A DNA stretch of 64,000 nt from Amoebidium appalachense (taxonomy: Eukaryota; Ichthyosporea): assembly GCA_963693365.1 (NCBI GenBank), contig CAVNZM010000012.1, forward strand, positions 9,052,001 to 9,116,000, in the 5' to 3' direction. The translations under genes were made by a program, and so were the position numbers. Every line of letters begins with the position of its first letter. The stretch's first letter is position 1. The notes beneath the pieces are model-generated. The model saw only the letters and a program-made list of their open reading frames with translations. It was not told the origin of the DNA and did no database searches. Below, in pieces: positions 34,034 through 47,057 of the stretch.

Positions 34034-34230
34034 CGTCCCACAATCAAACATGGACTAACCCGTAGCAACACATTGTGGCCACAACCCAAAATCAGCCGGG
34101 TGACCTGCAATGGCCCAATCATGTGCAACTTGCAATTGCTTGCTGCAACTTGCAGGGATAGTCGAGAGGGCACAGGGTCCACCCCCTACCTAGCAGCTGA
34201 ATCATACACCCATCCCGTCCCCACTTAGAA
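34034..34230. repeat. Segmental duplication, copy 1 (first part)
   Basis: CATTGTGGCCACAACCCAAA through GCTGAATCATACACCCA is repeated nearly base for base at 36474-36673 in the same orientation. Confidence 0.8.
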
Positions 34231-35280
34231 CTTGGGCTAGTCCGGATTTTGGTCCCGCTGAGCATATGTTGACCCCCCTCTCCCCCCTCCCCCTTCCCCC
34301 CTACCCCCATCCCCCCCCTTCCCCCTCCCTTCCCCCCCCCCCCCCTCCCCCCCCCCCTCCAAAAAAAAAAAAAAAGAAAGAAAGAAAGAAAAAAAAAGAA
34401 AGAAAGAAAGAAAGAAAGAAAACACCTTTTAAAGATATGAAAAGAAAGGCAGCACTGCTATTGTTTCTATTGCACCCGCTGCCACTGTATGCTACTAGTA
34501 GGCCGAATCATTTTTTTGGGGGGGAGCTGAGACCTTATTACTGAGGTCACACTAGGATTTCTCCCTATGCATAGTGTCATGAATGCACACCGGTTACACT
34601 TTCTGCATGCAGTGCTGTCTTCTATCATTGGATTCACCCTTCAACCGTTGAATCCCCGGGCCCCGAGGGGTTGCGGCTGGATTTTCCGGCGCACCCGTCA
34701 TGTTCAGTGCTCTTACTCGGGATGTATGCCCTGAGAGTACAGCAAACATAGGATTGCAGTTGTAAAGGCTTTATGTGCTGTTTGGCATGTGTGATTCAAA
34801 GTGCCTTCAAGGTTATGTATCTTAGAGGGCTCGAGCTTGAGGTTTGCCTCTGTGTTTTTTTCAACCCTTCAACCGTGCATCATGTTTCATTCCAAGGATG
34901 ACTTGACTTGGCGTCTGATAGACCACAGTACTCATGATACGTTAGCATCCTCCCTTTTGAAGGACGAGTCGGAGGATGAGGGGTGGGGGGGTGGGGGCTG
35001 GGGGGGGCTGGAAGGAGGGGAGGTTTGGCATCCGGAAGGGTGCGGGGGGAATGTCGAGCGCAAGTATGTTCAGATTTTGGTCCCCATTTCTTCTACTTTC
35101 CTGCCGCACTGAACTAGTTCAATACACAAGCAAGCAAACACAACCTGCAGAGAGACAAACCAGTTTTGGGTTTCCATCATGGGGTTCATTCTCGCTTGCA
35201 TAGGGAGAGGGGGTAAGGGGGGACCCACCACCCACCTGAGTACTAGTACATAGGTGGGACCCGGGGGGAGGGGAAGAGGG
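34230..35280. other. C/A tracts (34300-34420), then unique non-coding sequence
   Basis: A C run directly followed by an A run and (GAAA)n at 34330-34420, then unique sequence to 35200 with only short frames. Confidence 0.45.
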
Positions 35281-35283
35281 CCG

Positions 35284-35285
<2 letters not shown>

Positions 35286-35329
<44 letters not shown>

Positions 35330-35818
35330 ACCCACCCCACAGGCTGTCACGACTATTGCTCGAGCTCCGGGGACCCCCCCCTCCCCTCCCTCCGTCCTCC
35401 CCCACCGGTGCACCCATCCCTCCCCTCTTTCATTGCAGCCTGGGAATCGTCTCTAGTCTCCCCACCGTGCGCGCGCACACACACACACACAGGGACACTC
35501 AGACTTCTACACTTATGTAAATAGTTTGCACGTACCTGCATACACACCATAATGCATCACACACACATACGAGATGCACAAACCAGCGATCCGAACCCGA
35601 CATGAACACGCAGATGCACTCACCCACGCCACAAACACATACCGTATCCCCGCCACACAGACGTCACGCAGTGCACACGAACACTGCAAGGTGAACACGT
35701 GCAATATTTTGAAGATGACAGTTTAGTACTAGTTGACCGTAACGAATACATCATTGTGTATGGGTAGAAAAGAAAAAGACATGTTTGGCCATCACGCGCA
35801 GTGCCACGCACGGGAAGG

Positions 35819-35820
<2 letters not shown>
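35286..35820. repeat. G run (~40) plus segmental duplication, copy 1 (second part)
   Basis: The G run and GGGGACTCACCCACCC, followed by a diverged 490-bp segment, correspond in order to 37027-37640. Shared landmarks include ATGCACAAACCAGCGATCCG-type sequence and TTGGCCATCACGCGCA. Confidence 0.7.
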
Positions 35821-35857
<37 letters not shown>

Positions 35858-35872
35858 AAATATGTGTATGTG

Positions 35873-35932
<60 letters not shown>

Positions 35933-35955
35933 CCTGTGTGTGTGTGGGGGGGGCG
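35820..35955. repeat. G run and (TG)n
   Basis: G 35820-35855 then (TG)n 35877-35945. Confidence 0.9.
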
Positions 35956-35999
35956 GGGGAGGGGCGGGGAGTCGTGGCTAGACTCAGTTTATTGCTGTT

Positions 36000-36281
36000 T
36001 TACGGATAGGTCAACCATTCTATCCACTTTGCAACCACTGGTTTCACACGGGAGGTGTGCATAAGCAGGGAACCTAAAAAGAGGGGGGAGGGGGGGGGGG
36101 GGGGGGGGGGAGGGGGAGGCTCAAACACCTGGGCAGAGTCTATAATCCCCTCGGGCATTGCCAAGCATTTCGGCTGAAATTTCGTGGAAGAAGCTTTCGA
36201 AGCAGATTGGATCTCACCGGCAGCATCTGCATGTGTACACGGTAGTCTGTTGGGTATGTGGGGGAAAATGCACCATTGCAC
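36000..36281 (-). CDS. Hypothetical ORF with Pro run
   Basis: 93-codon minus-strand frame. ASKASSTKFQPKCLAMPEGI precedes a Pro run encoded by the G tract at 36083-36110, and VKPVVAKWIEWLTYP follows it. Both ends look protein-like and remain in frame across the homopolymer. It could instead be an exon bounded by ACATGCAG (36233) and GTGTTTG. No homologue recognised. Confidence 0.35.
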   Translation of the reverse strand: MQWCIFPHIPNRLPCTHADAAGEIQSASKASSTKFQPKCLAMPEGIIDSAQVFEPPPPPPPPPPSPLFLGSLLMHTSRVKPVVAKWIEWLTYP

Positions 36282-36473
36282 ATCAAACTGGGCCTGCTTT
36301 GCGTGAGCTGCAGTAGCGGCTACTTCGCTTGTAATACAACACAGTTAACGGGTATATCGCCAAGACACAAATGGCAGTTTGTGGGCCATTCTATTCACAC
36401 TGTGAATGCAGCTGTTAAAGTGGAAACGGTTTAGCCAAAATGCCTAGCTAATTCGGCAATGTTTAGTCCAAGT

Positions 36474-36673
36474 CCGTCCCACAATCCAGTACGCTCTAAC
36501 CCGTAGCGACCCATTGTGGCCACAACCCAAAATCAGCCGGGTGACCTGCAATGGCCCAATCATGTGCAACTTGCAATTGCTTGCTGCAACTTGCAGGGAT
36601 AGTCGAGAGGGCACAGGGTCCACCCCCTACCTAGCAGCTGAATCATACACCCACCATGTACCACGTAGAACCA
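36474..36673. repeat. Segmental duplication, copy 2 (first part)
   Basis: Near-identical to 34034-34230 across ~180 bp, same orientation, 2.4 kb apart. Confidence 0.8.
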
Positions 36674-36869
36674 ATTCAATCCGTGGACTCACGAACCCGA
36701 ATTCCTGTCTAGAAGTTACAGTGTATTGTTTTCTAATCTTACATTCTTTTGCAATCTTCACTTTTTCGTTTTTGTCACGGGGGCCGGTCTCCGTTGTGAG
36801 GCTGGTCATCACCCAAGGGACTAATCATTATGAGTTTGCAACTGGGAGAGGAGAATACCGTAGTAGAAT

Positions 36870-37068
<199 letters not shown>

Positions 37069-37071
<3 letters not shown>

Positions 37072-37639
37072 ACCCACCCATGAACATTAGGTAGCCTGGT
37101 TATACAGCTGTATTATGAAGTTAGTTGCCGGCTTATGTACATGTTTCCCAAAAGATAAACTATGTATTAGGACTCCTTGATCACCATTGGTCAGACTACC
37201 CTGCATGGTCATGCTCGAGTTCTTGCGGGGCTCCCCCCACCCCCCCACCTCCCCCCCGCCCCTGCCCCCCCTCTCCCTTAGGCAGGCCTGGGTGGAACTC
37301 GCCTCCAGTCTCCCACCGCGCACACACGTCCACCTGCACGTGCATGTAATAAGTCACACGTACCTGCACACACGTGCCCGAGGTGCACAAACCAGCAATG
37401 TGCACCCGACATGAATATGGAGATCAGCCACCCACACCGCACACACGCACATTCCCCGCCACACAAGCATGCACACGAACCGGCGTTGCAACCTTATCAC
37501 GTGCAAAATTTTATTCAAGATGAAAGTTAAACAGCTGACTGTAGCCGTATGTATACTGGCAGCATCTCATATCATAGTGGATGGAGAAGAGATGCCAAGT
37601 TGGCCATCACGCGCACGCCGGGGCCCCCGGGAAAGGGGA

Positions 37640-37640
<1 letters not shown>
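37069..37640. repeat. Segmental duplication, copy 2 (second part, diverged)
   Basis: Colinear with 35320-35820: shared GAGGTGCACAAACCAGCAAT-type sequence, GACATGAA, and TTGGCCATCACGCGCA before the next G run. Confidence 0.65.
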
Positions 37641-38453
<813 letters not shown>

Positions 38454-38602
38454 AACCTCAGCCGGCAGTGCATGTACAGGCTGTTGCGTCAAAGGAAATT
38501 GAACTACTGCACATCAAATGATGTCCGGGCCGATGGCAATCTGATGGTAATGGCCATGGCCATGCTGGGGAGCAGGACTCACGTGCACCGTGAGAAAATT
38601 CA

Positions 38603-38983
38603 ATGAATTTTAATTCAGATACCGCTGACGCCAAGCAAACCAAATATGTAGCCATGTTGACTCAAATGGCAAACAGACATGCTTGGCAGCAATTGCAATC
38701 TCGTCAGCTGCAGTTGAGACAAACGGGAGCTCTCCGTGAGCCCTCAGCCCTCTGTGGAAGATATGGCGACTCGGCGGAGAACGACTCTGAGGTGCGATCC
38801 GAAGAGTCAATCGACAAAAATGCAGTCGAATTTTGGGCGAAGATCATGCCAAATCATGCCGGAACCTTTGCATCCAATCCGATCCCTGCATTCCGGAGAC
38901 GGCGGGAACGGGCTGGAATGTGGGCGGCAGCAACACACACAGACTCTGTTTTCTTTTTTCCTGTTTGGCCGTTTGACGGCTAA
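38603..38983 (+). CDS. Hypothetical 126-codon ORF upstream of snrpb
   Basis: Opens with an ATG and has a Gln/Arg-rich helical start (AMLTQMANRHAWQQLQSRQL), then an acidic segment with GDSAENDSEVRSEESIDKNA. No family recognised. It ends ~110 bp before the likely snrpb start exon in the same direction, so it could be a separate small gene or chance. Confidence 0.3.
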   Translation: MNFNSDTADAKQTKYVAMLTQMANRHAWQQLQSRQLQLRQTGALREPSALCGRYGDSAENDSEVRSEESIDKNAVEFWAKIMPNHAGTFASNPIPAFRRRRERAGMWAAATHTDSVFFFPVWPFDG

Positions 38984-39092
38984 TTTTTCCTCGTTTTCCC
39001 CCCGCGGGAATCCATCGGTGGTGGGCTAATCCGCCACCATCCACACCCATCCATAGCTCGTCCGGCCCTCGGAGGCCAAAAAAAACGCAAAG

Positions 39093-41585
39093 ATGGTACG
39101 AATCCATACTTCGTTGTGAAGTTGGGTCTCTTTTTCCCACCGCACTTTCGATAGGATGCAGTTGATGTAGAACAACCAAGCCAATTGTTTACATCTGGCC
39201 ACTTTTCGCTCTATGGCAGCCCATTGCAGCCCTTCATGAGCAAGATATAGAGAATACTAATCAAAATATTAGCAAGGTTGCTGCCAGCCACAACGGCTCA
39301 TATGTAGTGGTTTTTTCCCCATCTACCTCCTTGGTCCGTCTACCATTATGGAGTTCCGTTCAGTCACTTCAGGTTTATGAGCAAGAAATCAATCCCTAAT
39401 TTTTTTCTTCTTTTTTTTTTTCGTGTTTATGTTTATGCTTTCAGCATCAGTGCGGTCATCTATAAGGTGAATGGTTAAATAGCCCACTAAATCCGTGTTT
39501 TTGGGGATAGTGGTTTAGCGCCCCAAATATAAGTGCTAGTACGTATCCTGCATGTTCGAGTTTGCAGCCAGGTTCGCTTGGGAGCAGCACACTCCCTTGG
39601 GCCTCAGTGTCTTTTGTGTGCTTGCCACATAGAAAAGACACTTTTTCTGTTTTGGTGTTTCTGACTTTATGGGTTGCAGAGTCTGTCCAAGAGCGCCAAG
39701 ATGCTGCAGTGGATTAACTACCGTATGCGGGTAACCATCCAGGACGGTAGGCAACTCGTGGGCACGTTTATGGCCTTCGACAAGCACATGAACCTCGTAC
39801 TGGGCGACTGCGAGGAGTACAGAAGAATAAAGCAGAAAAACGTTAAGGGTAAGTGTTTACTGGCTGGGGGGTTTGGCTGGGCCGGGAGGGGGGAGGGGGG
39901 TTGGCTGGGTGGGGGAATAGCGAAAGTGCAAGCAGAAAGACTCGGGTGTGCTTGACCATCCTGTTGTCAGGGAATGCTATCGATCGGGACGGGAAGCTGA
40001 CAGGGGATGGGGGGGGGGGAAGGGGAGAGGTTGTAACCTTGTGTTATACTAGAGGGCCCTGATCGCTTCCGAAAGTATTTTGAAAGGAAGAGAGTGAGAG
40101 TTTGTTTTGGCTAAAGGGTTAACAGGGCATGGCTGATGTATGTGGTTCGTGACACTTGAACTGTTCGTGTCTGGGGACTTACACGTGCACACACACAGGC
40201 AAGCCCGAAAAAGAGGAGAAGAGAGCACTCGGTCTTGTTCTTCTTCGCGGTGAGAATGTCGTCTCCATGTCAGTCGAGGGTCCACCCATTGAAAGTGATG
40301 ACCGTGCTACAGCTATTCCCGTTGCCCCCCCAGGCCCTGGTGTTGGTCGGGCAGCAGGCAGAGGTGTTGCCGTTGCCCCAGTGGCCCAGGCCCCAGCAGG
40401 TCTGACTGGCCCCGTCAGGGGAGTGGGTGGGGCTGCACCGTCAGCCATGCAGCCAATGGCTACAGCACCAATGCCGGGTGGGTGCCTTCCCTCCCCCCCC
40501 CCCCCTCTCTCTTTATCTCTCTGTCTAAGGGTGGGTGGGTATGAAGGGGGGGGGGGGGGGGCGCTGTCTGTAAGGGTGACTGTTTGTGTATGTATGAGTC
40601 TACAGGCGCTTGAATGATGTCAACATGCAATCTAGAGGCCAAGAAAGGGCGAAAAGTTGCATTGGGCCGGTCCGTTCCCCCTTGTCTACGTGCATTCCCC
40701 CACTCCCTCCTTCCTCCCTGCCACCCGTTCCGTGTCTGTGTGAACCGGTCCTGTGCCTCGTAGTAGCCTGCCGATGAGTCTAGAAAGGATTATGAGAGCT
40801 GACTTGCACCCGCTGTTTTTCTTTTACATCCTTCCATGCCGAAGCTCGTTCTAACCTTTCCCCCCCACACACACACGCACACACGCAGGTGCTGTGCCAG
40901 GCAGACCCCCCATGCCCCCCGGGATGGTGCCACCACCGGGTGCACCCCCAGGCATGGCCATGCATCCAGGCATGCCCCCTGGCTTCCCGGGCATGCCCCC
41001 ACCGGGCCAGTTCCCTCCAGGCTTCCCTCCGGGCATGATGCCTCCCCCAGGTAAAACCTTTGTTGCGATGCATGTTCTGTTGGTGTGGGTGTTTGCCCCA
41101 TGATTCGTTCATCATGCTGTTTTTTTTTTAAGCCCCTGGGCTGCCCTCACACTTGGTCTTACCGACACTAATGCCACTCCCCACCCCCAGGCATGCGTGG
41201 ACCCCCTGGTATGCCTCCAGGCATGCGACCACCCGGCCCACCAGGTAAACACTCCTTCTTTGGTTGGTTGTTTTCCCTGGTCTAAGGATGGATTCTTCTT
41301 GTGTTGCATACTGCATGCATGGCTGATGTTGCATAACTGAATGGTTGCTTTTACATCTCTCCTGCACCTTGATTCACATCATGTAGATGTAGTTCGGTTC
41401 GCATTTAAAACCCCTTTGTGGTAGTGTGGGGGGGCATTATGATGAATAGTTGTAGGGCAGGCACCAGTTTGAGTGCTGACACCTCTTCCCCCCCAGGTTT
41501 TGGCCCACCCCCCGGCTTCCCCGGCATGCCACCCCCCGGCATGCCCCCACGTGGTCCCCCGGGCATGCCCCCACCCCGGCAGTAG
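39093..41585 (+). CDS. SNRPB: Small nuclear ribonucleoprotein-associated protein B (SmB), 6 exons
   Basis: Core subunit of the heptameric Sm ring on U1, U2, U4 and U5 snRNAs. Exons: ATG exon ending 39095, then 39680-39848, 40199-40477, 40889-41050, 41191-41244 and 41497-41585 (TAG), about 251 residues. Exon 2 carries Sm1 ([20 protein letters not shown], then [20 protein letters not shown]) and exon 3 Sm2 ([20 protein letters not shown]), followed by [12 protein letters not shown] and [15 protein letters not shown] as in animal SmB. The tail exons encode PPGM repeats. Donors are GTAAGT, GTGGGT, GTAAAA and GTAAAC; two acceptors lie in CA repeats. The one-codon first coding exon (ATG then GTACGA) is inferred because it gives the right N-terminal length. 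AATAAA motifs follow at ~41745-41790. Confidence 0.9.
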
Positions 41586-42750
41586 ATCGTACCCGCTAGC
41601 ACCTTCCATATATGGGTGGGTGTGTGCGGGTCGTAGATATGTATCGGGTGCCATATGCACCCTAGCACTAGCGGTATGAAAATGGATCCCAATTCGAATA
41701 TATATGGCTTGTATGGCGTGAACACATGTAATGACATGCTAACAAATAAATATTAACATTTTTGCTGTAAACCGGCCTGCAAATAAAACTTGTGCCCCCA
41801 CAAAACCCCGCCCTCAATCCCAACGCCCACCACCAGCAGTGCGCGCGTGCCTCTGTGGCAGTGTGGTTGTGCATGTATGGGGGCTGTGTCTGTGAATGTT
41901 TGTGTGTGTGTCCGTGTCAGACTCGTGTGTGTGTGTGCATGTTTGGGCATGCGTGTGTGTCACTTGTGTATCTGTGTGATTGCAATAGTGAATACTGTGT
42001 GTGGGGATCATGGCACTATATAATTATGGGCCACTGCAAGCCGCCGGCCAATCAATTCTGGTGACACCGTGACATAGCCCCCACGGATAGGTAAATAAAA
42101 TTATACACATATTGTGACCTGTGAGATGTATGTGTGTGTGTCTGTCACAGTACATTGTGTGTGTGTAGGTACGTTTGTTGTGTTGAGTGTGTGCATGCAT
42201 GTGTGTACATGCATGTGCATGTGCGTGTGCGTGTGTGTAAATGCGTGGCACAATGCGAAACTTTGAAGCGTGTATGTGTGCTCGTGTGCAATGTCATTCA
42301 GCGTATGACAGAGACAGTACATGTGCAAGAAAAGAATTGGTGTTCTAGAAACAAAGAGCACAAAAGTTTATTTTTAAGGGCAAGGGAAGGTATCGGAGGG
42401 AAATTTTGTAAACAAGGACCGAGTGTGATATGATCCTTCGGGCAGAGATATGGAAATTACAAAGGAAATATTTATACTGAAATATTGCCTCTAGTTACAT
42501 AGAGAAGCAACGATTCTGAAAACAGTTACTCCGAGAGAAGGATACAGTAGCGACTATCAAACTGAGAAAATGACTGTGAACTCGGAAACCTCGCAGATAA
42601 CTTATGAAAACCCCTATTTCATAGCTTTGGAAACAAAAACTTCTGTAAAGTGAAAACTCCTAGATATTCTATCTATGACAAACCCCCCCAGTTTAATTAT
42701 CGATTTGAAAACAGAACTCTTATGAAATGAAAACTTTTTCTTTTGACTGG
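41586..42750. other. snrpb 3' flank and TG-rich non-coding sequence
   Basis: AAATAAA motifs near 41744 and 41780 serve as polyadenylation candidates. TG-rich stretches at 41880-41960 and 42120-42240; AT-rich 42400-42740. No gene seen. Confidence 0.5.
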
Positions 42751-42752
42751 AT

Positions 42753-44790
42753 TTATTCGACGGAAAGATATGCAAGTATGCACGGCATACTGAGAAAACT
42801 CCTACAAACCCCCCCTACAGGGGCACGTGCACGACTCAGCTGTCTCATCCTTTTCCCCTCCGCAGCTGACAGATAGAATGATTCCACAGACTCGAGTGTG
42901 ATGTTGGGACACGTTGCAAGGACGGTGAGGTCCATATGTGGAAACTCATCCATCACTACATGTGAGAGGTTGGGGTGGCCCCTTAACGAGCCGAGGCTGC
43001 GTAACGAATCCAAGCGGCTGAGTTCGAGTGTTTTAAGGGCGGTGGTGCCAGCTAGCGCACTGATGTCGGTGAGTTTGGGGCACTTGCGTATGTTTACCGT
43101 CGTCGGAAGTGGTGCATACATGGGCGCATTGCCGAGTGTGGTGAGGTCGTCTGAATAGCCAAACGTAAACGACCTCAGGTTGAGGTGGTTGATCTCAAAG
43201 ATACCAGGGACACCTTGAACAGACAAGTCGAAAACGGAAGACGGCACCTCGAGGGTTTGGGTGTCGAGTGCGTGACAAGCCGAGCTCGAGAAAGCGAGAG
43301 TCCGCAACTTGGTGCATTTCGAGATTCCTTCGACATTGTTATAATTGCGCAAAGACTTGCACTGTTTTACTGTCACTGTCCTCATGTGCCATGCGCTGAC
43401 ACTGCTGAAATGTGTGCGATAGTTTTGGTGCTATCAATGGTTAGGTGTTGAAGGAACGGCAACCCATTGAACACGATGGCAATGTCTCTCGTCCAGTTAC
43501 TTGAATCACCGACCGAAACACGGCAGTTCTCTATGTGGAGTGTGGTGAGGGTGGAAAACTGGGCTAGCCACGCCGGAGAAACTGCAAAATAGTGAAGGGT
43601 GAGGTGTCTCATGGTCGTGGCGGCCATGTTGAAGAAAGCGGGTGGGGTTTGGTAATGCCCGGGCTAGGAGGGTGCATAGTTGCTGGAATACGACACCAGC
43701 TGGGTTGGTTCGAAACCAGGGAACGTGGTGCGAATGTCCCTACCCTCAATGCTGATTTTGCGCAGTTTCTGAAAAGGTCCGTTCACCGACACATTTGCAT
43801 GCCCACTTCCTTCAATGCGAAGCACCTCCAAGTTAGGAAGGTGCGGCACCTCCACCTTGTCGTGCTTGAAATGTTTTGAGGTGATCCACAAACATTTCAG
43901 ATTCTCACACTTGCCTAGTGCGCTCAAGTCCAATTTCCTATCTGGCAGCGTGTGATAAATGATGGCAATGACTTCGACGTCTGGGAACATAAATGGGTAA
44001 CTTTGACAAGACGGCCATATCATCATAGCGTATTTCGAACTTGAGTTTCTTTACTCCCTTTTGATTGGCACATTCGGTCGTTTCATATCACCAACGAAAA
44101 TACACAGAGGACTTATCAGGCACAGACTTTCCAAAACAGGACACTTCCTCCGCACCACACGTAAGACTATCGTTGGCAGATTCGACCCGGAAAGATGCCC
44201 TGCAAGAACAATGGACGTAAGTCTACCCGCGACCGAATCGAGCCCCGCTTTCAAAATAACACCCCAAAACTTCTCACACGCGCCCTTGTCGCCCCCTATC
44301 CGCGAGATTTTCAGAGTTTTCAGGTTGATGAGGCTTGCCATTTCCTTGCAGAATTGGAGTGTGTGGTTTCGCTGTGCGGCCTTCTTCCATGTCCAATTCG
44401 AATTGAACCCGAACGTGACTTCTCCGATTGCCGCATGCCACGGCTTCATTTCACTCAACTTACACACCACGAACCCGTCCCTTTCCCCATCCTCCTCGGA
44501 GCGTTCCCACGCACGTGCGGCGCTCATAACCATCATCCCGCTTCGACTCACATTCACCATCTCCTTCCCCCGATCGATTCTCACCCGTCTCCGACAAAGA
44601 ATCCTCACTCATTTCATCAACCAGCTGCAGCTGTGCAAAGGCAGGTATTATGATTAGGCCTGCATGGGGGGACCGTGCCAGGGCACAGCATCGACGAGAC
44701 ACGAGGGAAAACGACAGACGGCTGGCAAGGGGCAGATGGCGAATAATCTGGAAGAGAACCTCCTCCGGAAAGCGGGGCAGGGGGGCATCT
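42753..44790 (-). pseudogene. F-box / leucine-rich-repeat protein, disrupted
   Basis: Minus strand. After an acceptor-like CACCCGCAG (44789-44797) the frame opens with an F-box: PRFPEEVLFQIIRHLPLASR then LSFSLVSRRCCALA. An acidic linker follows, then irregular LRRs: LINLKTLKISRIGG, LPNLEVLRIEGSG, STLTTLHIENC, LPFLQHLTIDST, CTKLRTLAFSSS, ALKTLELSRLDSLRSLG. F-box/LRR proteins select substrates for SCF ubiquitin ligases. The frame is broken by a shift near 44510, two shifts at about 44010-44095, an in-frame TAG at 43664-43666 and a shift near 43390. Protein-like sequence resumes after each break, so this is either a recent pseudogene or a gene with base-call errors; an intron could explain only the 44.05-44.1 kb break. 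Confidence 0.65.
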
Positions 44791-44899
44791 GCGGGTGAAA
44801 ACAGTCAATCAAGATGAGCGACAACAGCAGAGATAAACAAAGCAGCAGGGAGAGGGGGGGGGCCCAGAAAGACAGAGGGGGAGAAGGGAGGAAAGAGAA

Positions 44900-44955
<56 letters not shown>
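44900..44955 (+). repeat. Uninterrupted G run of ~56
   Basis: The longest perfect homopolymer in the window; followed by GAGAGAGAGA. Confidence 0.9.
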
Positions 44956-44956
<1 letters not shown>

Positions 44957-45057
44957 GAGAGAGAGACTTTCTAAAAATCGGTTGTGAAAAAACGTCTGAT
45001 CGGTCAACGAAGAACAGATGAGACACAGGTGCAAACAGAATGCCGTCACATGCAGGA

Positions 45058-45215
45058 ATACCAAGCAACAGCAACACCAAGCAACACCAGCCAAGCAACA
45101 GCAATACAAAGTAACAGCAACACCAAGCAACAGCAATACCAAGCAACAGCAATACCAAGCAACATCAACACCAAGCAACAGCAACACCAAGCAATTGCAA
45201 CAGCAGCAACCTATT
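45058..45215 (+). repeat. 15-bp CAAGCAACAGCAAYA minisatellite, ~10 copies
   Basis: Imperfect head-to-tail units. It keeps one plus-strand frame open (Gln/Thr/Asn-rich), but no gene context supports translation. Confidence 0.75.
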
Positions 45216-45243
45216 CCATAGAGCATGAACGTGAGAATGCTTA

Positions 45244-45513
45244 GTGAAGCCACCGGAATCCAACAGCCCTGTTCCTTTCACTGCCTACAAGCAACTGCAC
45301 TGCCGCTTCAAGCCCAAACACATACCTTGGGTGCTGGTATGTGGGGCCGGAACCAAGGCACCACCGTCAGTGATGTTTTCCTCCATATTCAAGTTGGTTG
45401 GTGTGGAGGGGGAAAACCCTGCCATGCACAGGGTTGTAACGAATTCGATACAACGTTTATATAAAAACCAGCAATATAACAATGTTGTTCGAATAGTGAA
45501 CAAAAACCAGTAA
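45244..45513 (+). CDS. Orphan terminal exon, unknown protein
   Basis: About 90 codons open from a possible acceptor ATGCTTAG to a TAA at 45511-45513. Reads SPVPFTAYKQLHCRFKPKHI, then PWVLVCGAGTKAPPSVMFSS and MHRVVTNSIQRLYKNQQYNN. Codon and residue patterns look coding; it has no ATG of its own. It could be the 3' exon of an unseen gene or a fragment of a mobile element. No family recognised. Confidence 0.4.
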   Translation: MKPPESNSPVPFTAYKQLHCRFKPKHIPWVLVCGAGTKAPPSVMFSSIFKLVGVEGENPAMHRVVTNSIQRLYKNQQYNNVVRIVNKNQ

Positions 45514-46310
45514 TAAACCTATCGGATTCCATGTGTTGTTCGGAAAGTAAAGGAAGTGAAGTGAGACACTTGGGCTTGTGCGCAAATAGTAAAAGGCTCT
45601 GCCCATGCACAAGATAAAAAATGCCGGAAAAACCTTATTTTGATAGTTGTTGGCGACATTTGAGCAGCGTAATCTTTTTTCTTTTGACTCAGTTTTATTG
45701 ATCCGTTGATGAAGGCAAAGTGCAGCCACAGGCTACATAACCACCAATAGAACTGAAAAAGCCAAAGCTACGAAATAAAAATAAAGCGACAAGTGACAAA
45801 GGACACCAGCGGGCAAAAAAGTGTACGTGTATGCGTGAAAATAGTTTGCTTCAACTAGTCATATGCATCGATGTTGACCAGACCACACTCCGCAAGAAGA
45901 CATCATTACTGCTGCTTCCCAACAGGCCCCCCTCAAAACCTACCGAGGCACAGCAAGCAAGTCAGCCTCTAAAAGAGCAATGCAGACCACATCTGAGCTA
46001 AAAACGATCCCAACGGGCCCGGCCCCTAGATAACTTGGAGAAACTGCATCTAGCTCTCTGATAAGATGGCATAGTTGTGGCAGGACACACAGAAAAGCAC
46101 AATTACAGAATGCATGCAAGCAAACCCGGTCATTGCATGCATGTGCGTGTCACGGATGAAAAAACAGTTCTTAGAAGTCTTGGGTATTTAATTGATGAAT
46201 TTCCGGGTCACCGAGACAAGAACAATCCGATCACAAGTTCACCCGAGACTGTATCTGTGTTGTGCTCAAGCCATTGCCGTACGTGATTTCAAGGATTTTT
46301 TTTTCTTTCT
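45514..46310. other. Unique sequence, nothing recognised
   Basis: AT-balanced sequence with short frames only. Confidence 0.4.
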
Positions 46311-46320
46311 TCTCATATCT

Positions 46321-46545
46321 CCCCCCCCCCCCCCCCCCCCCCCCCTCCCCTCCATATCATCCCTCTCCCTACCTCTCTTTCTCCCAATCCTCTTACTCCC
46401 TCCCTCCCTCCCTCCCTCCCTCCCCCCCACCCCCCCCACCCCCCCCCCTCTCTCTCTCTCCCCCTCCCTCCCCCCCCCATCCCTGCCTCCCTCCCTCCCT
46501 ATCTCCCTCTCCCCCCCCCCCCCCTCCCTCCCTCTCTTTTGCTTC
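46321..46545. repeat. Pyrimidine block with C runs and (CCCT)n
   Basis: C run 46320-46344, (CCCT)n 46398-46428, further C/T-only sequence. Pro/Ser frames are artefacts. Confidence 0.85.
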
Positions 46546-46969
46546 CTTTGAGGGGGGTGGGGGGTGGGGATGAGGAGGGAAGGAGCATGTCAAATTTGCT
46601 ACTGGCCACCGGTGGTGACAACACTTTGGGTTGCTCGTTTTGACGGAGATGCTGGTTGGATGTGGTCTACATGTGCGGTAAACCAGGTCGGTTGGTGTTA
46701 GAAGTGGTGCTACGGCGTGATGTTAAAAAAGGAAAAATATCCTAGTTTGCGGCTTATTTGCAATGCGATTGAGCTGGTCTAGTAGTGCTTTTTTTATGGG
46801 TTGTGTGTTGCCATTTCGGATTTCGTCAAGTTAATATGGCCATGCCATGTGTACTGTGGTTCTCTTCGTAATCCAGAGAATTAAGACGAAATGCCCGAGG
46901 TTCATACACTCAGTTTTGTTCAGCAGACATCATCCGCACATTTAGGGTTTCACATTCAGCGTTGTCACG

Positions 46970-47015
46970 CACACACACGTGCACTCATCCACACACACGC
47001 ACGCACGCGCGCGCG

Positions 47016-47057
<42 letters not shown>

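Noticed and set aside
44061-44657. 198-codon plus-strand frame
   Set aside because: Antisense to the F-box/LRR sequence, which has recognisable repeats; the plus frame has none.
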